From Mitsuokella jalaludinii DSM 13811 (GTDB taxonomy: Bacteria; Bacillota; Negativicutes; Selenomonadales; Selenomonadaceae), in the NCBI RefSeq assembly GCF_000702905.1, contig NZ_JNKR01000007.1, positions 1 through 64,000 of the forward strand: 64,000 nt of DNA, read 5' to 3'. Positions 16,988 through 27,144 of this stretch are shown here, piece after piece. The first letter of the stretch is position 1. Every line of letters begins with the position of its first letter. The position numbers were made by a program, and so were the translations under genes. Under the pieces are notes generated by a model. The model was not told where the DNA came from. It saw only the letters and a list, made by a program, of their open reading frames with translations, and did not search any database.

Positions 16988-17554
16988 ATGAAGAAAATCA
17001 TCCAGATGCTGCTCATCGCCTGCATGGTCGTGCTCGGCACGCAGGTTGCTTTTGCAAATGCCGACAAGGTCACGGTCCAGGAGGGGGCTGATCTCACGGC
17101 CATCCACCGTCTGGCCATCGGCTCGCCGCTCTACATGCAGGTCGACCCGAAATCCCCGAACAAGGACATGCTCACGCAGATCGTCTATGAGTCGAGCCGC
17201 GTGGCGCGCTGCTATGTCATCTCGTATGACACGGTCGCACAGAACATCAAGGCGGACCAGAACATCGACATCAAGGCGCTCGACCGCCGCACGGCAGCCA
17301 AGGACTTCAAGCAGTATGTCGCTAATTACGCGGATGCCTACGTCATCCTGACGGTCGCCAATGACAGCCGCACGACGTTCTTCTTCGACGTCTACAAGGC
17401 CGGCACGAACGAGCTCCTCTACACGTACCAAATCCAGGCCAACCGCAGCGAGGGCGATACGGTTGCCACCTACACGAACATGGCAGAGCAGTTCTACAAG
17501 CACTTCGAGCGCTCCGCTGTCGAGCAGCAGAAGGAAAACAGCAAAAAGAAATGA
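16988..17554 (+). CDS. Small exported protein of unknown function
   Basis: A 188-residue protein with a clear signal peptide: KK at the N-terminus, the hydrophobic core MLLIACMVVLGTQVAFA and a likely cleavage after AFA near residue 23. There is no lipobox, so it is probably periplasmic or secreted. The mature part is mixed alpha/beta, with AIGSPLYMQVDP and YADAYVILTVANDSRTTFFFDVY segments and a highly charged Lys-rich end. I do not recognise a named family, though the layout recalls small periplasmic stress or lipoprotein-like proteins common in Negativicutes. GGAGAG lies before the ATG. The gene is monocistronic, with its own promoter and a terminator. Confidence 0.85.
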   Translation: MKKIIQMLLIACMVVLGTQVAFANADKVTVQEGADLTAIHRLAIGSPLYMQVDPKSPNKDMLTQIVYESSRVARCYVISYDTVAQNIKADQNIDIKALDRRTAAKDFKQYVANYADAYVILTVANDSRTTFFFDVYKAGTNELLYTYQIQANRSEGDTVATYTNMAEQFYKHFERSAVEQQKENSKKK

Positions 17555-17560
17555 TGCATA

Positions 17561-17592
17561 AAAAAGACAAGGCACAATGCCTTGTCTTTTTT
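17561..17592. terminator. Bidirectional intrinsic terminator
   Basis: A perfect A-rich/T-rich stem (AAAAAGACAAGGCA with TGCCTTGTCTTTTT, 3-nt loop) lies between two convergent genes and can terminate both. Confidence 0.9.
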
Positions 17593-17623
17593 GATTGGCC
17601 GACGGGTTGTCGGGGGGATGGGC

Positions 17624-18460
17624 TCAGTGTGCGAGGTAGAGCGGCTTGATCTTGGCGTCTTCGGCCATCGTCTTGTCGATGTAGCCGCAGCTGACCATCG
17701 CGTCGAGCACGATGAACTGGCGCTTCTTGGCCATCATGAAGTCGACGTAGGGGGAGTAGAGCGAGGGGGCGTTCGGCAGGCCGGCGAGCATGGCCGATTC
17801 GGGCAGGGCGAGATCGCGCGGCCGCTTGCCGAAGTAGCCCTCGGAGGCGGCGCCGATGCCGTAGTAGTTCGAGCCGTAGTAGATGGTGTTGAGGTACATC
17901 TCGAGGATCTCGTCCTTCGAGTAGTTCCACTCCATGTCGAGCGCCAGCACGAACTCCTCGGCCTTGCGGCCGAAGGACTGCTCGTGCGAGAGGAAGAGAT
18001 TCTTGACGAGCTGCTGCGTGATGGTGCTCGCACCCTCCTCGATCTCGCCGGACTGCAGGTTGACGAGGGTGGCGCGCGCGATGCCCTCGAAGTCGAAGCC
18101 GTGGTGGCTGTAGAAGCGCCGGTCCTCGACGGCGACGATGGCCTGCTGCAGGGAGTCGGGCGTGTCCTGCAGCTTGACGTAGTGCGGGTCGCGCACATTG
18201 ACGCGGCTCTCGACGGCGCGCCGCAGGAAGATGACGCGGCTCAGCCGGTCGGAAAAGCCCGGATGGTGCACCTCGTCCGTCATCTCGTTGGCGGGCACGC
18301 TCTGCGTCGGTCGCGGCAGGAAGCCGCCTGCGCTCTGCCACGTCTTTGCGGAGAAGACGGCCAGCCCGCCCGATACGAAGAAGGCGGCGAGGAACAGGAT
18401 CAAGAGGAAAAAAAGAAAGCGGATTAGCCGTTTTGGTGACCGCCGTCGTCTTGTTGCCAT
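17624..18460 (-). CDS. Monofunctional GT51 peptidoglycan glycosyltransferase
   Basis: A 278-residue membrane-anchored enzyme that would polymerise lipid II into glycan strands. An Arg/Lys-rich cytoplasmic tail precedes one transmembrane helix (about 11-36), then a GT51 domain with all its motifs: EDRRFYSHHGFD (catalytic E112), EGASTITQQLVKN, RKAEEFVLALDME and EILEMYLNTIYYG. No transpeptidase domain follows, so it is monofunctional (MtgA-like) rather than a truncated class A PBP: the frame ends cleanly and convergently with the neighbouring gene. The start at 18460 has AGGAG upstream on the minus strand. Confidence 0.93.
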   Translation of the reverse strand: MATRRRRSPKRLIRFLFFLLILFLAAFFVSGGLAVFSAKTWQSAGGFLPRPTQSVPANEMTDEVHHPGFSDRLSRVIFLRRAVESRVNVRDPHYVKLQDTPDSLQQAIVAVEDRRFYSHHGFDFEGIARATLVNLQSGEIEEGASTITQQLVKNLFLSHEQSFGRKAEEFVLALDMEWNYSKDEILEMYLNTIYYGSNYYGIGAASEGYFGKRPRDLALPESAMLAGLPNAPSLYSPYVDFMMAKKRQFIVLDAMVSCGYIDKTMAEDAKIKPLYLAH

Positions 18461-18483
18461 GAAATAAACACTCCTTTGTCCTC

Positions 18484-18512
18484 ATTATAACACGCACGGT
18501 TTATTTCGTCAG
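18484..18512 (-). promoter_or_regulatory. Promoter of the GT51 gene
   Basis: On the minus strand CTGACG (plus 18507-18512) and TATAAT (plus 18484-18489) are 17 bp apart, about 25 bp before the start codon. Confidence 0.6.
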
Positions 18513-18577
18513 CAACCGCATCGCCAAATGCGATGAGAGGGTCCACAAAAAAATCTGTAAAATTGTAAAGAAAAGGC

Positions 18578-18616
18578 TTGCAATATTATACAGCATAGAT
18601 GTATAATTATAAACAT
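18578..18616 (+). promoter_or_regulatory. argC promoter overlapped by tandem ARG-box candidates
   Basis: TTGCAA (18578-18583) and TATAAT (18602-18607) are 18 bp apart. The near-palindrome ATGTATAATTATAAACAT (18599-18616) covers the -10, and a second imperfect copy on the opposite strand (TGCAATATTATACAGCAT, 18579-18596) covers the -35 and spacer. Tandem 18-bp AT-rich palindromes over a promoter are the known layout of ArgR repression sites. A GGGGC/GCCCC hairpin precedes the ribosome-binding site. ArgR control is inferred; argR is not in the window. Confidence 0.7.
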
Positions 18617-18652
18617 CAATTCAAGGGGCCGAGCCCCGGAGGAGGAACTAGT

Positions 18653-19687
18653 ATGAAAGTCAGTGTCCTGGGAGCAACGGGATACGCGGGAGCGGAGCTC
18701 CTGCGCATCCTCTACAATCATCCGCAGGCAGAAGTCGTGCACATCACATCCGAGAGCCACACGGGCGAGAAGATCGCGGATCTCTACCCGCACCTGCGAG
18801 GCTGCTACGACATGGTGCTCGAGAGCATGAAGGACATCGAGGCCATCGGCAAGGACAGCGATTTCGTCTTCATCGGCCTGCCGCACGGCCATGCGATGAA
18901 GGTCGGCCGCGCGCTCCGGGACCTGCCGGTGCGCATCATCGATCTCGGCGCTGACTACCGCTTCCGCGATACGAGTGTCTACGAGGCGTGGTACCACGTG
19001 CCGCACACGGATCCTGAAGCCGAGCGCGTCTACGGCCTCGCCGAGCTCTACCGCGACGAGATTCGCGATGCCAAGATCATCGGCAACGCCGGCTGCTTCA
19101 CGACGGCCAGCATCCTCGCGCTCGCGCCGCTCGCGCGCGCGCATCTCATCGATGTCAATACGATCATCGTCGACGCGAAGTCAGGCGTCTCGGGCGCGGG
19201 CCGCTCGCCGAAGCAGGCCAACCACTTCCCGGAGCTCTACGACAATTTCCGCGCCTACAATGTCGCGCATCACCGCCACACGCCGGAGATTGAGCAGGCC
19301 GTCACGGATCTCTCGGGCGAGGCGACGGTTATCAACTTCACGCCGCACCTCGTGCCGATGTCGCGCGGCATCCTCGCGACGTGCTACGCGACGCTCAAGG
19401 AGGGCGTGACGCCGGAGCTCGTCGACGCCGCCTTCGAGAAGGCCTACAGCAAGGAGTTCTTCATCCGGCTGCTCGGCCGCGGCGGCTACCCCTCGACGAA
19501 GGAAGTCCGCGGCTCGAACTTCTGCGACATCGCCTGGCACATCGACGAGCGCACGCACCGCGTGATCGTGCTCTCCGCCATCGACAACCTCGTCAAGGGC
19601 GCGGCGGGGCAGGCCGTCCAGAACTTCAACATCGCCTGCGGCTTCGACGAGAAGACGGGCCTTGACTTCGTGCCGATGTACCCCTGA
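18653..19687 (+). CDS. argC: N-acetyl-gamma-glutamyl-phosphate reductase
   Basis: A 344-residue NADPH-dependent reductase making N-acetylglutamate semialdehyde in arginine synthesis. The nucleotide-binding motif VLGATGYAGAELLR opens the protein. The active-site cysteine C148 sits in IGNAGCFTT, and HHRHTPEIEQ carries the conserved catalytic histidine region. ATG 18653 follows the strong GGAGGAGG site; an in-frame ATG at 18599 lies inside the promoter and is excluded. It is first in the argCJBD unit, under the ARG-box candidates. Confidence 0.97.
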   Translation: MKVSVLGATGYAGAELLRILYNHPQAEVVHITSESHTGEKIADLYPHLRGCYDMVLESMKDIEAIGKDSDFVFIGLPHGHAMKVGRALRDLPVRIIDLGADYRFRDTSVYEAWYHVPHTDPEAERVYGLAELYRDEIRDAKIIGNAGCFTTASILALAPLARAHLIDVNTIIVDAKSGVSGAGRSPKQANHFPELYDNFRAYNVAHHRHTPEIEQAVTDLSGEATVINFTPHLVPMSRGILATCYATLKEGVTPELVDAAFEKAYSKEFFIRLLGRGGYPSTKEVRGSNFCDIAWHIDERTHRVIVLSAIDNLVKGAAGQAVQNFNIACGFDEKTGLDFVPMYP

Positions 19688-19741
19688 GTATCGCGAGGCG
19701 CATACGAAATCGAAACCATTTACATTTAGGAGGAATCCCAT

Positions 19742-20953
19742 ATGATCAACGCATTCCACAATGAGGCGGGCGTCACGTTCCCGCAGGGCTTCAAGGCCGC
19801 CGGTGTCAAGGCCGGCATCAAGAAGAGCGGCAACCTCGATGTCGCCGTCATCTACACGGAGAAGGAGGCGGCTGTCGCCGGCACCTTCACGCAGAACGCC
19901 GTAGCGGCTGCGCCGGTCTTTGCCTCGAAGGCCGTCGTCGCCACGGGCACGGCGCACGCCATCGTCGCCAATGCCGGCTGTGCCAATGCCTGCACGGGCG
20001 AGCAGGGCGAAAAAGACGCCAAGGCGACGCAGGAGATCGCTGCCGAGGCGCTCGGCTGCACGCCACAAGATGTCGTCGTCGCTTCGACGGGCGTCATCGG
20101 TGTGCCGCTGCCGATGGACAAGCTGGAAGCGGGCGTCAAGGACGCCGTCAGCAAGCTCTCGGCGGACGGCAGCAGCGCGGCAAGCCAGGCCATCATGACG
20201 ACGGATACGCATCCGAAGACGGCGGCGCTCGAGATTGAGCTCGGCGGCAAGACGGTGCGCTTCGGCGTCATCGCCAAGGGCTCGGGCATGATCCAGCCGA
20301 ACATGGCCACGATGCTCTGCTTCATCACGACGGATGCCGCCATCGACAGCAAGCTCCTGCAGAAGGCGCTCTCCAAGGTCGTCGCGACGTCCTTCAACAT
20401 GATCTCGATCGACGGCGACATGAGCACGAACGACATGGCCATCGTCATGGCCAACGGCGCGGCCGGCAATGCGCCGATCGCGGAGGGAAGCGAGGACTAC
20501 GCCAAGTTCGTCGAGGCGCTCGACAAGCTCTGCAAGGAACTCGCCAAGGAGATCGCCGATGACGGCGAGGGCGCGACGAAGTTCCTGACGGTCCACGTCA
20601 CGGGCACGAAGACGTTCGCCGACGCCAAGACGATCGCCATGAGCGTCGCCAAGAGCCCGCTCGTCAAGACGGCCTTCTTCGGCGCTGACCCGAACTGGGG
20701 CCGCGTGATCTGCGCCGTCGGCTATGCCGGCGTGCCGATGAACCCCGAAGACGTCGTCGTCAAGTTCGGCGATATCCCCGTCTACGCACACGGTGTCGGC
20801 GCCGAATACGACGCTGAGGCGCTCGCCAAGGTCATGGAGCAGCACGACATCACCATCTCCATCGACATGGGCCAGGGCGAGGAAGAGGCGACCGTCTGGA
20901 CCTGCGACTTCTCCTACGAGTACGTCAAGATCAACGGCGAGTATCACACCTGA
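19742..20953 (+). CDS. argJ: Bifunctional ornithine acetyltransferase / N-acetylglutamate synthase
   Basis: A 403-residue N-terminal-nucleophile enzyme that recycles the acetyl group from N-acetylornithine to glutamate. The self-cleavage site is visible as NMAT190-ML, whose Thr becomes the nucleophile of the beta chain. The STGVIG oxyanion region lies near residue 115. Having argJ rather than argE makes the pathway the cyclic one; whether it also uses acetyl-CoA cannot be told from sequence. ATG 19742 follows TTAGGAGG. It sits 54 bp after argC and 32 bp before argB. Confidence 0.96.
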   Translation: MINAFHNEAGVTFPQGFKAAGVKAGIKKSGNLDVAVIYTEKEAAVAGTFTQNAVAAAPVFASKAVVATGTAHAIVANAGCANACTGEQGEKDAKATQEIAAEALGCTPQDVVVASTGVIGVPLPMDKLEAGVKDAVSKLSADGSSAASQAIMTTDTHPKTAALEIELGGKTVRFGVIAKGSGMIQPNMATMLCFITTDAAIDSKLLQKALSKVVATSFNMISIDGDMSTNDMAIVMANGAAGNAPIAEGSEDYAKFVEALDKLCKELAKEIADDGEGATKFLTVHVTGTKTFADAKTIAMSVAKSPLVKTAFFGADPNWGRVICAVGYAGVPMNPEDVVVKFGDIPVYAHGVGAEYDAEALAKVMEQHDITISIDMGQGEEEATVWTCDFSYEYVKINGEYHT

Positions 20954-20985
20954 TAGACTGGCGCAAGAGATAGGGGAAGGATAGT

Positions 20986-21873
20986 ATGACATTCACAGCC
21001 AAGGATAAGGCAGCCATCCTCGTCGAGGCGCTGCCCTACATCCAGGAATTTTACGGAAAGACCATCGTCATCAAGTACGGCGGCAATGCGATGATCAATG
21101 AGGACCTCAAAGAGAAGGTCATGCAGGATGTCGCGCTGATGAAGTACGTCGGCATCCGCCCGGTCATCGTGCACGGCGGCGGCCCGGAGATCACGGGCTT
21201 CCTCAAGAAGGTCGGCAAGAAGTCGTCGTTCGTCGCCGGCCTGCGCGTGACGGACGCGGAGACGGTCGAGATCGCGGAGATGGTCCTCGACGGCAAGGTC
21301 AACTCCGAGATCGTCAACCTGCTCAATCACCGCGGCGTGCGCGCCGTTGGCCTCTCGGGCAAGGATGCGAATCTCATCTGCGCCCAGAAGAAGCTCGCGA
21401 CAGTCTACGAGGGCGATGAAAAGAAGAAGGTCGACATCGGCTACGTCGGCGCCGTCCAGAAGGTCAACGTGGCCCTCATCGAGGACCTCCTCGACCAGGA
21501 CTACGTGCCCATCATCGCGCCGATCGGCGTCGGCGCGAACGGCGAGAGCTACAACATCAACGCCGACTACGTCGCGGCGGAGATCGCCGGGGCGCTGCAC
21601 GCGGAGAAGCTGCTCTTACTGACGGACGTCGAGGGCATCTACAAGGACTTTTCCGACAAGTCCTCGTTCCTCTCGACGCTTCACATGCAGGAGGCGCGCG
21701 ACTACATCAAGTCGGGCGTCATCCAGGGCGGCATGATCCCGAAGGTGGAGGCCTGCCTGACCTCCCTCGAGAAGGGCACGGGCAAGACGCACATCATCGA
21801 CGGCCGCCTCGACCACTCCATCATCCTCGAGATCTTCACCTCGCAGGGTATCGGCACGCAGGTCGTGCGCTGA
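20986..21873 (+). CDS. argB: Acetylglutamate kinase
   Basis: A 295-residue amino-acid kinase phosphorylating N-acetylglutamate. The ATP/substrate loops KYGGNAM (near 25) and VHGGGPEI (near 62) are intact. An extra N-terminal helix (about residues 5-20) precedes the kinase core, and KYGGNAM is the form usual in hexameric, arginine-inhibited enzymes, so feedback inhibition by arginine is likely by family resemblance. It lies between argJ and argD in one unit and has an AAGG-type ribosome-binding site. Confidence 0.96.
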   Translation: MTFTAKDKAAILVEALPYIQEFYGKTIVIKYGGNAMINEDLKEKVMQDVALMKYVGIRPVIVHGGGPEITGFLKKVGKKSSFVAGLRVTDAETVEIAEMVLDGKVNSEIVNLLNHRGVRAVGLSGKDANLICAQKKLATVYEGDEKKKVDIGYVGAVQKVNVALIEDLLDQDYVPIIAPIGVGANGESYNINADYVAAEIAGALHAEKLLLLTDVEGIYKDFSDKSSFLSTLHMQEARDYIKSGVIQGGMIPKVEACLTSLEKGTGKTHIIDGRLDHSIILEIFTSQGIGTQVVR

Positions 21874-21904
21874 CAATCACGATAAAAGAGAAGGATGCGA
21901 TTTC

Positions 21905-23113
21905 ATGCAGGAAACGGATAAAGAGATATTTGAGAAGGACGCGAAGGACTACCTGCCGGTCTTCAACCGCTACAAGATCGTGCTCGATCACGGCGAGGGC
22001 GCGTACCTCTGGGACAATAACGGCAAGAAGTACCTCGACTTTTTAGGCGGCATCGCCGTGAACGTGCTCGGCCACGATTACGGGCCGCTCGTCACGGCCA
22101 TCTCCGAGCAGGCGAAGAAGCTCATCCACTGCTCGAACCTCTACTACACGCAGCCGCAGGCCGACGCCGCGGCGAAGCTCGTCGCGCTCTCGGGACTCGA
22201 CAAGGCGTTCTTCGGCAACTCGGGCGCCGAGGCCAACGAGGGCGCCATCAAGATCGCGCGCAAGTACGCGCACCAGATAGACCCCGAGAAATCCCAGATC
22301 ATCACGGCCTGGGACAGCTTCCACGGCCGCACAATCGCGACGCTGACGGCGACGGGCCAGCCGAAGTACCACGAGGGCTTCGGCCCGCTGCCCGACGGCT
22401 TTGACTACGTCCACTACAACGACATCGAGGAGCTCGAGTCGATGATGAGCGAGAAGACGGCTGCCGTCATGCTCGAGACGATCCAGGGCGAGGGCGGCGT
22501 CTACACGCCGGAGGGCGACTACCTCAAGAAGGTCCGCGCGCTCTGCGACAAGTACCACGCGCTCCTGATCTTCGACGAGATCCAGGCCGGCATCGGCCGC
22601 AGCGGCAAGTTCTTCGCCTACGAGAAGTACGGCGTCAAGCCGGACATCGTCACGCTGGCAAAAGGTCTCGCGGGCGGCGTGCCCATCGGCGCCTTCATCG
22701 TGACGGATGCGGTGGCCAAGGCCTTCCACGCCGGCGACCACGGCACGACGTTCGGCGGCAATCCGCTCGCCTGCGCGGCGGCCAACGTCGTTTTGGACAC
22801 GGTGCCGAAGCCGGAGTTCCTCGCGCACGTCGAGGCGGTCGGCAGCTACTTCAAGCAGCAGCTCGAGCACCTCAAGGCCAAGCACCCCGCACTCATCACG
22901 GATGTCCGCGGCACGGGCCTGATCCTCGGCGCCGAGCTCGCCTCCGCTGAGCACGGCCGCGACATCGTCAACGACTGCCTCGCCGAGGGTGCAATCATAA
23001 ACTGCACGGCCGGCAAGGTGCTGCGCTTCATCCCGCCGCTCATCATCACGAAGGAGCAGGTCGACACGGTCATCCTGACGCTCGACGATGTGCTCGCAAA
23101 ATACGATAAATAA
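21905..23113 (+). CDS. argD: Acetylornithine aminotransferase
   Basis: A 402-residue class III PLP aminotransferase converting N-acetylglutamate semialdehyde to N-acetylornithine. It has the GNSGAEANEGAIKIAR cofactor region, IFDEIQAGIGRSG with the PLP-contacting Asp, and the Schiff-base lysine in TLAKGLAGGVPIGA. It is the last gene of the argCJBD unit: the 166-bp gap after it carries the argF promoter. The family includes succinyldiaminopimelate aminotransferases, so a second role in lysine synthesis is possible. Confidence 0.95.
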   Translation: MQETDKEIFEKDAKDYLPVFNRYKIVLDHGEGAYLWDNNGKKYLDFLGGIAVNVLGHDYGPLVTAISEQAKKLIHCSNLYYTQPQADAAAKLVALSGLDKAFFGNSGAEANEGAIKIARKYAHQIDPEKSQIITAWDSFHGRTIATLTATGQPKYHEGFGPLPDGFDYVHYNDIEELESMMSEKTAAVMLETIQGEGGVYTPEGDYLKKVRALCDKYHALLIFDEIQAGIGRSGKFFAYEKYGVKPDIVTLAKGLAGGVPIGAFIVTDAVAKAFHAGDHGTTFGGNPLACAAANVVLDTVPKPEFLAHVEAVGSYFKQQLEHLKAKHPALITDVRGTGLILGAELASAEHGRDIVNDCLAEGAIINCTAGKVLRFIPPLIITKEQVDTVILTLDDVLAKYDK

Positions 23114-23185
23114 GTACGACAAATAAAAAAATTCAGCCGTTCGGGGTGATATGTATAGAAATACAAAAAAAATGCATATCTACAC

Positions 23186-23221
23186 TTTTCAAGCGGCTGG
23201 ATTTGATGTATAATATGCAAT
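23186..23221 (+). promoter_or_regulatory. argF promoter with an ARG-box candidate
   Basis: TTTTCA (23186-23191) and TATAAT (23209-23214) are 17 bp apart. ATGTATAATATGCAAT (23206-23221) overlaps the -10 and shares the core TGTATAATAT with the argC sites. Upstream, GATATG (23148-23153) faces CATATC (23175-23180), and CAGCCG faces CGGCTG further out, giving a large fold-back that may end argD transcription. Confidence 0.6.
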
Positions 23222-23279
23222 AGTTACGGAAGTTACAAGACTACAGATGTTCTAGTGATTCCAGCAGGGAGGTCATCAT

Positions 23280-24212
23280 ATGTTGAAAGGGAAAGACATG
23301 CTATCCATCCACGACTTATCCGTGGATGAGGTACAGGAGATCCTGGCACTCGCCAAGGAGCTCAAGGCAAAGCAGAAAGCGGGTGTGCCGCACAAGATCC
23401 TCGAGGGCAAGACGCTCGGCATGATTTTCGAGAAGTCTTCGACGCGAACGCGAGTATCCTTTGAGACGGGCATGTACCAGCTCGGCGGCCAGGCGCTTTT
23501 CCTCTCGAACCGTGACCTCCAGCTCGGGCGAGGTGAACCCATCCGCGACACGGCGCGCGTGCTCTCGCGCTACCTCGACGGCATCATGATCCGCACGTTC
23601 GGCCATGACCGCGTGGAGGAGCTCGCGAAGTGGGCGGACATCCCGGTCATCAACGCGCTGACGGACCTCTTGCATCCTTGCCAGGTCCTCACCGACCTCT
23701 TGACGATCGAGGAGTACAAGGGCAAGAACCTCAAGGGCCTCAAGATGGCCTACGTCGGCGACGGCAACAACATGACGAATTCCTTCCTCTACGGTTGTGC
23801 GAAGGTCGGCATGACGTTCGTCGCGGCGACGCCGGAGGATTACCGCCCCGATGCGACGGTCTTCAAGAACGCCCTCGAGGACGCGAAGGAGACGGGCGCT
23901 TCGCTCAGCCTCGTCACGGATCCGCACGAGGCCGTCAAAGATGCCGACATCGTCGTCACAGACACCTGGGCCAGCATGGGCCAGGAGGCCGAGCACGAGG
24001 CGCGCAAGAAGATCTTCGCACCGTACCAGGTCAACAAGGAGCTCCTCGAGGGCGCCGACAAGCGCGTCATCGTCATGCACTGCCTGCCGGCCTACCGCGG
24101 CGAGGAGATCACGGAGGAGGTCCTCGAGGCCAACGCCGATGTCATCTTCGACGAGGCGGAGAACCGCCTGCACACGCAGAAGGCCATCATGGCTCTGACG
24201 ATGGCAGACTGA
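23280..24212 (+). CDS. argF: Ornithine carbamoyltransferase
   Basis: A 310-residue enzyme condensing ornithine and carbamoyl phosphate to citrulline. Carbamoyl-phosphate motif SSTRTRVSFE (near 51), the HPCQ loop (near 133) and the ornithine-site HCLPAYRGEE (near 267) are intact, which separates it from aspartate carbamoyltransferase. ATG 23280 follows GGGAGG. It has its own promoter with an ARG-box candidate and lies 120 bp before argG; the gap has no clear terminator, so argFGH may be one transcript. Confidence 0.97.
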   Translation: MLKGKDMLSIHDLSVDEVQEILALAKELKAKQKAGVPHKILEGKTLGMIFEKSSTRTRVSFETGMYQLGGQALFLSNRDLQLGRGEPIRDTARVLSRYLDGIMIRTFGHDRVEELAKWADIPVINALTDLLHPCQVLTDLLTIEEYKGKNLKGLKMAYVGDGNNMTNSFLYGCAKVGMTFVAATPEDYRPDATVFKNALEDAKETGASLSLVTDPHEAVKDADIVVTDTWASMGQEAEHEARKKIFAPYQVNKELLEGADKRVIVMHCLPAYRGEEITEEVLEANADVIFDEAENRLHTQKAIMALTMAD

Positions 24213-24332
24213 ACACGCATTCTGTAATCGGTGACTTGTAATTTTATGACTGTGCATTATCCCTTCCAGATGCCCATGGCAAGCATGAACGCGTGATGGG
24301 CGGGGAGGAGTATAGGAAGAGAGGTTTTTACC

Positions 24333-25540
24333 ATGGCTAAGATCAAGAAAGTCGTACTCGCATACTCGGGCGGTCTCGATACCTCCGTCATCATCCCGTG
24401 GCTCAAGGAGCATTACGATGGCTGCGAAGTCATCGCCTGCTGCGCCGATGTCGGACAGGGTGACGAGCTCGACGCCGTACACGACAAGGCCCTGAAGTCC
24501 GGTGCTTCCAAGGTCTACATCGCAGACCTCAAGGAGGAGTTCCTCAAGGAATACGTCTGGCCGACGCTCAAGGCCGGTGCTGTCTACGAGGACAAGTACC
24601 TGCTCGGCACGTCTTTTGCGCGCCCAATCATCGCGAAGAAGCTCGTCGAGATTGCCAAGCAGGAAGGCGCTGACGCCATCGCGCACGGCGCTACGGGCAA
24701 GGGCAATGACCAGGTCCGCTTCGAGCTGACGGTCAAGGCACTCGCACCGAACATCACGCTGATCGCTCCGTGGCGCGAGTGGGACCTCGATTCCCGTTCC
24801 GCTGAGATTGAGTACGCCAAGAAGCACGGCATCCCCATCGCGACGGAGAACAAGACGTACTCCATGGACCGCAACATCTGGCACCTCTCCCATGAGGGTT
24901 CCGACCTCGAGGATCCGGCCAACGAGCCGCACAACAGCATGTTCCTGATCTCCAAGGCACCGGAAGACGCGAAGGATGAGCCGGAATACGTCACGGTCGA
25001 CTTCGAGAAGGGCGAGCCGGTTGCCGTCAACGGCAAGAAGATGGATCCTGTCGCTCTCCTGACGGAGCTCAACGAGATCGGCGCGCGCAACGGCGTCGGC
25101 ATCGTCGACATCTGCGAGAACCGCCTCGTCGGCATGAAGTCCCGCGGTGTCTATGAGAACCCGGGCGGATCGATCCTCTACTACGCACACCGCGAGCTCG
25201 AGTACCTCTGCCTCGACCGCATGACGTACCACTTCAAGCAGCACGTCGCTGTCCGCTTCGGCGAGCTCGTCTACGATGGCATGTGGTTCTGCCAGCTGCG
25301 CGAGGCGCTGTCCGCTTTCGTCGACAGCACGCAGCAGACGGTCACGGGCACGGTCAAGCTCAAGCTCTACAAGGGCAACATCATCTCCGCTGGCTCCACG
25401 AGCCCGTATTCCCTCTACAGCAAGGAATACGTCACGTTCGAGCACGATGATGTCTACAACCAGGCTGACGCCACGGGCTTCATCAACCTCTTCGGCCTGC
25501 CGCTCAAGGTACGCGCCCTGATGCAGGAGAAGAACAGTAA

Positions 25541-25544
<4 letters not shown>
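24333..25544 (+). CDS. argG: Argininosuccinate synthase
   Basis: A 403-residue ATP-dependent ligase joining citrulline and aspartate. The N-type ATP pyrophosphatase loop AYSGGLDTS starts at about residue 9. [14 protein letters not shown] and the APWREWDL region match the family. ATG 24333 is preceded by GAAGAGAGG. Its TGA overlaps the argH ATG (ATGA), indicating translational coupling. The gap before it (24213-24332) shows no strong promoter or ARG box. Confidence 0.97.
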
Positions 25545-26968
<1,424 letters not shown>

Positions 26969-26971
26969 ATA

Positions 26972-27045
26972 AAAAGACAAGAAACGAGAAGCCCGCTTCT
27001 CCCATCGCTCTTGTGCGATGGGGAAGCGGGCTCCTCGTCTTTGTG
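26972..27045. terminator. Long stem-loop after argH
   Basis: GCCCGCTTC and CCCATCGC (26991-27008) pair with GCGATGGGGAAGCGGGC (27015-27031) around a 6-nt loop, and AAAGAC/GTCTTT extends the base. It lies between convergent genes and may terminate both; the T tract is short. Confidence 0.75.
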
Positions 27046-27144
27046 TCTATGTAGAATGGAACGGCTGGCCGTTGTCGAGGTAATACGTCTCGTGGACGAC
27101 GGCGCGGGGATTGGGCGCGGGGACGCGGCGATGGCCTGGTCCTG

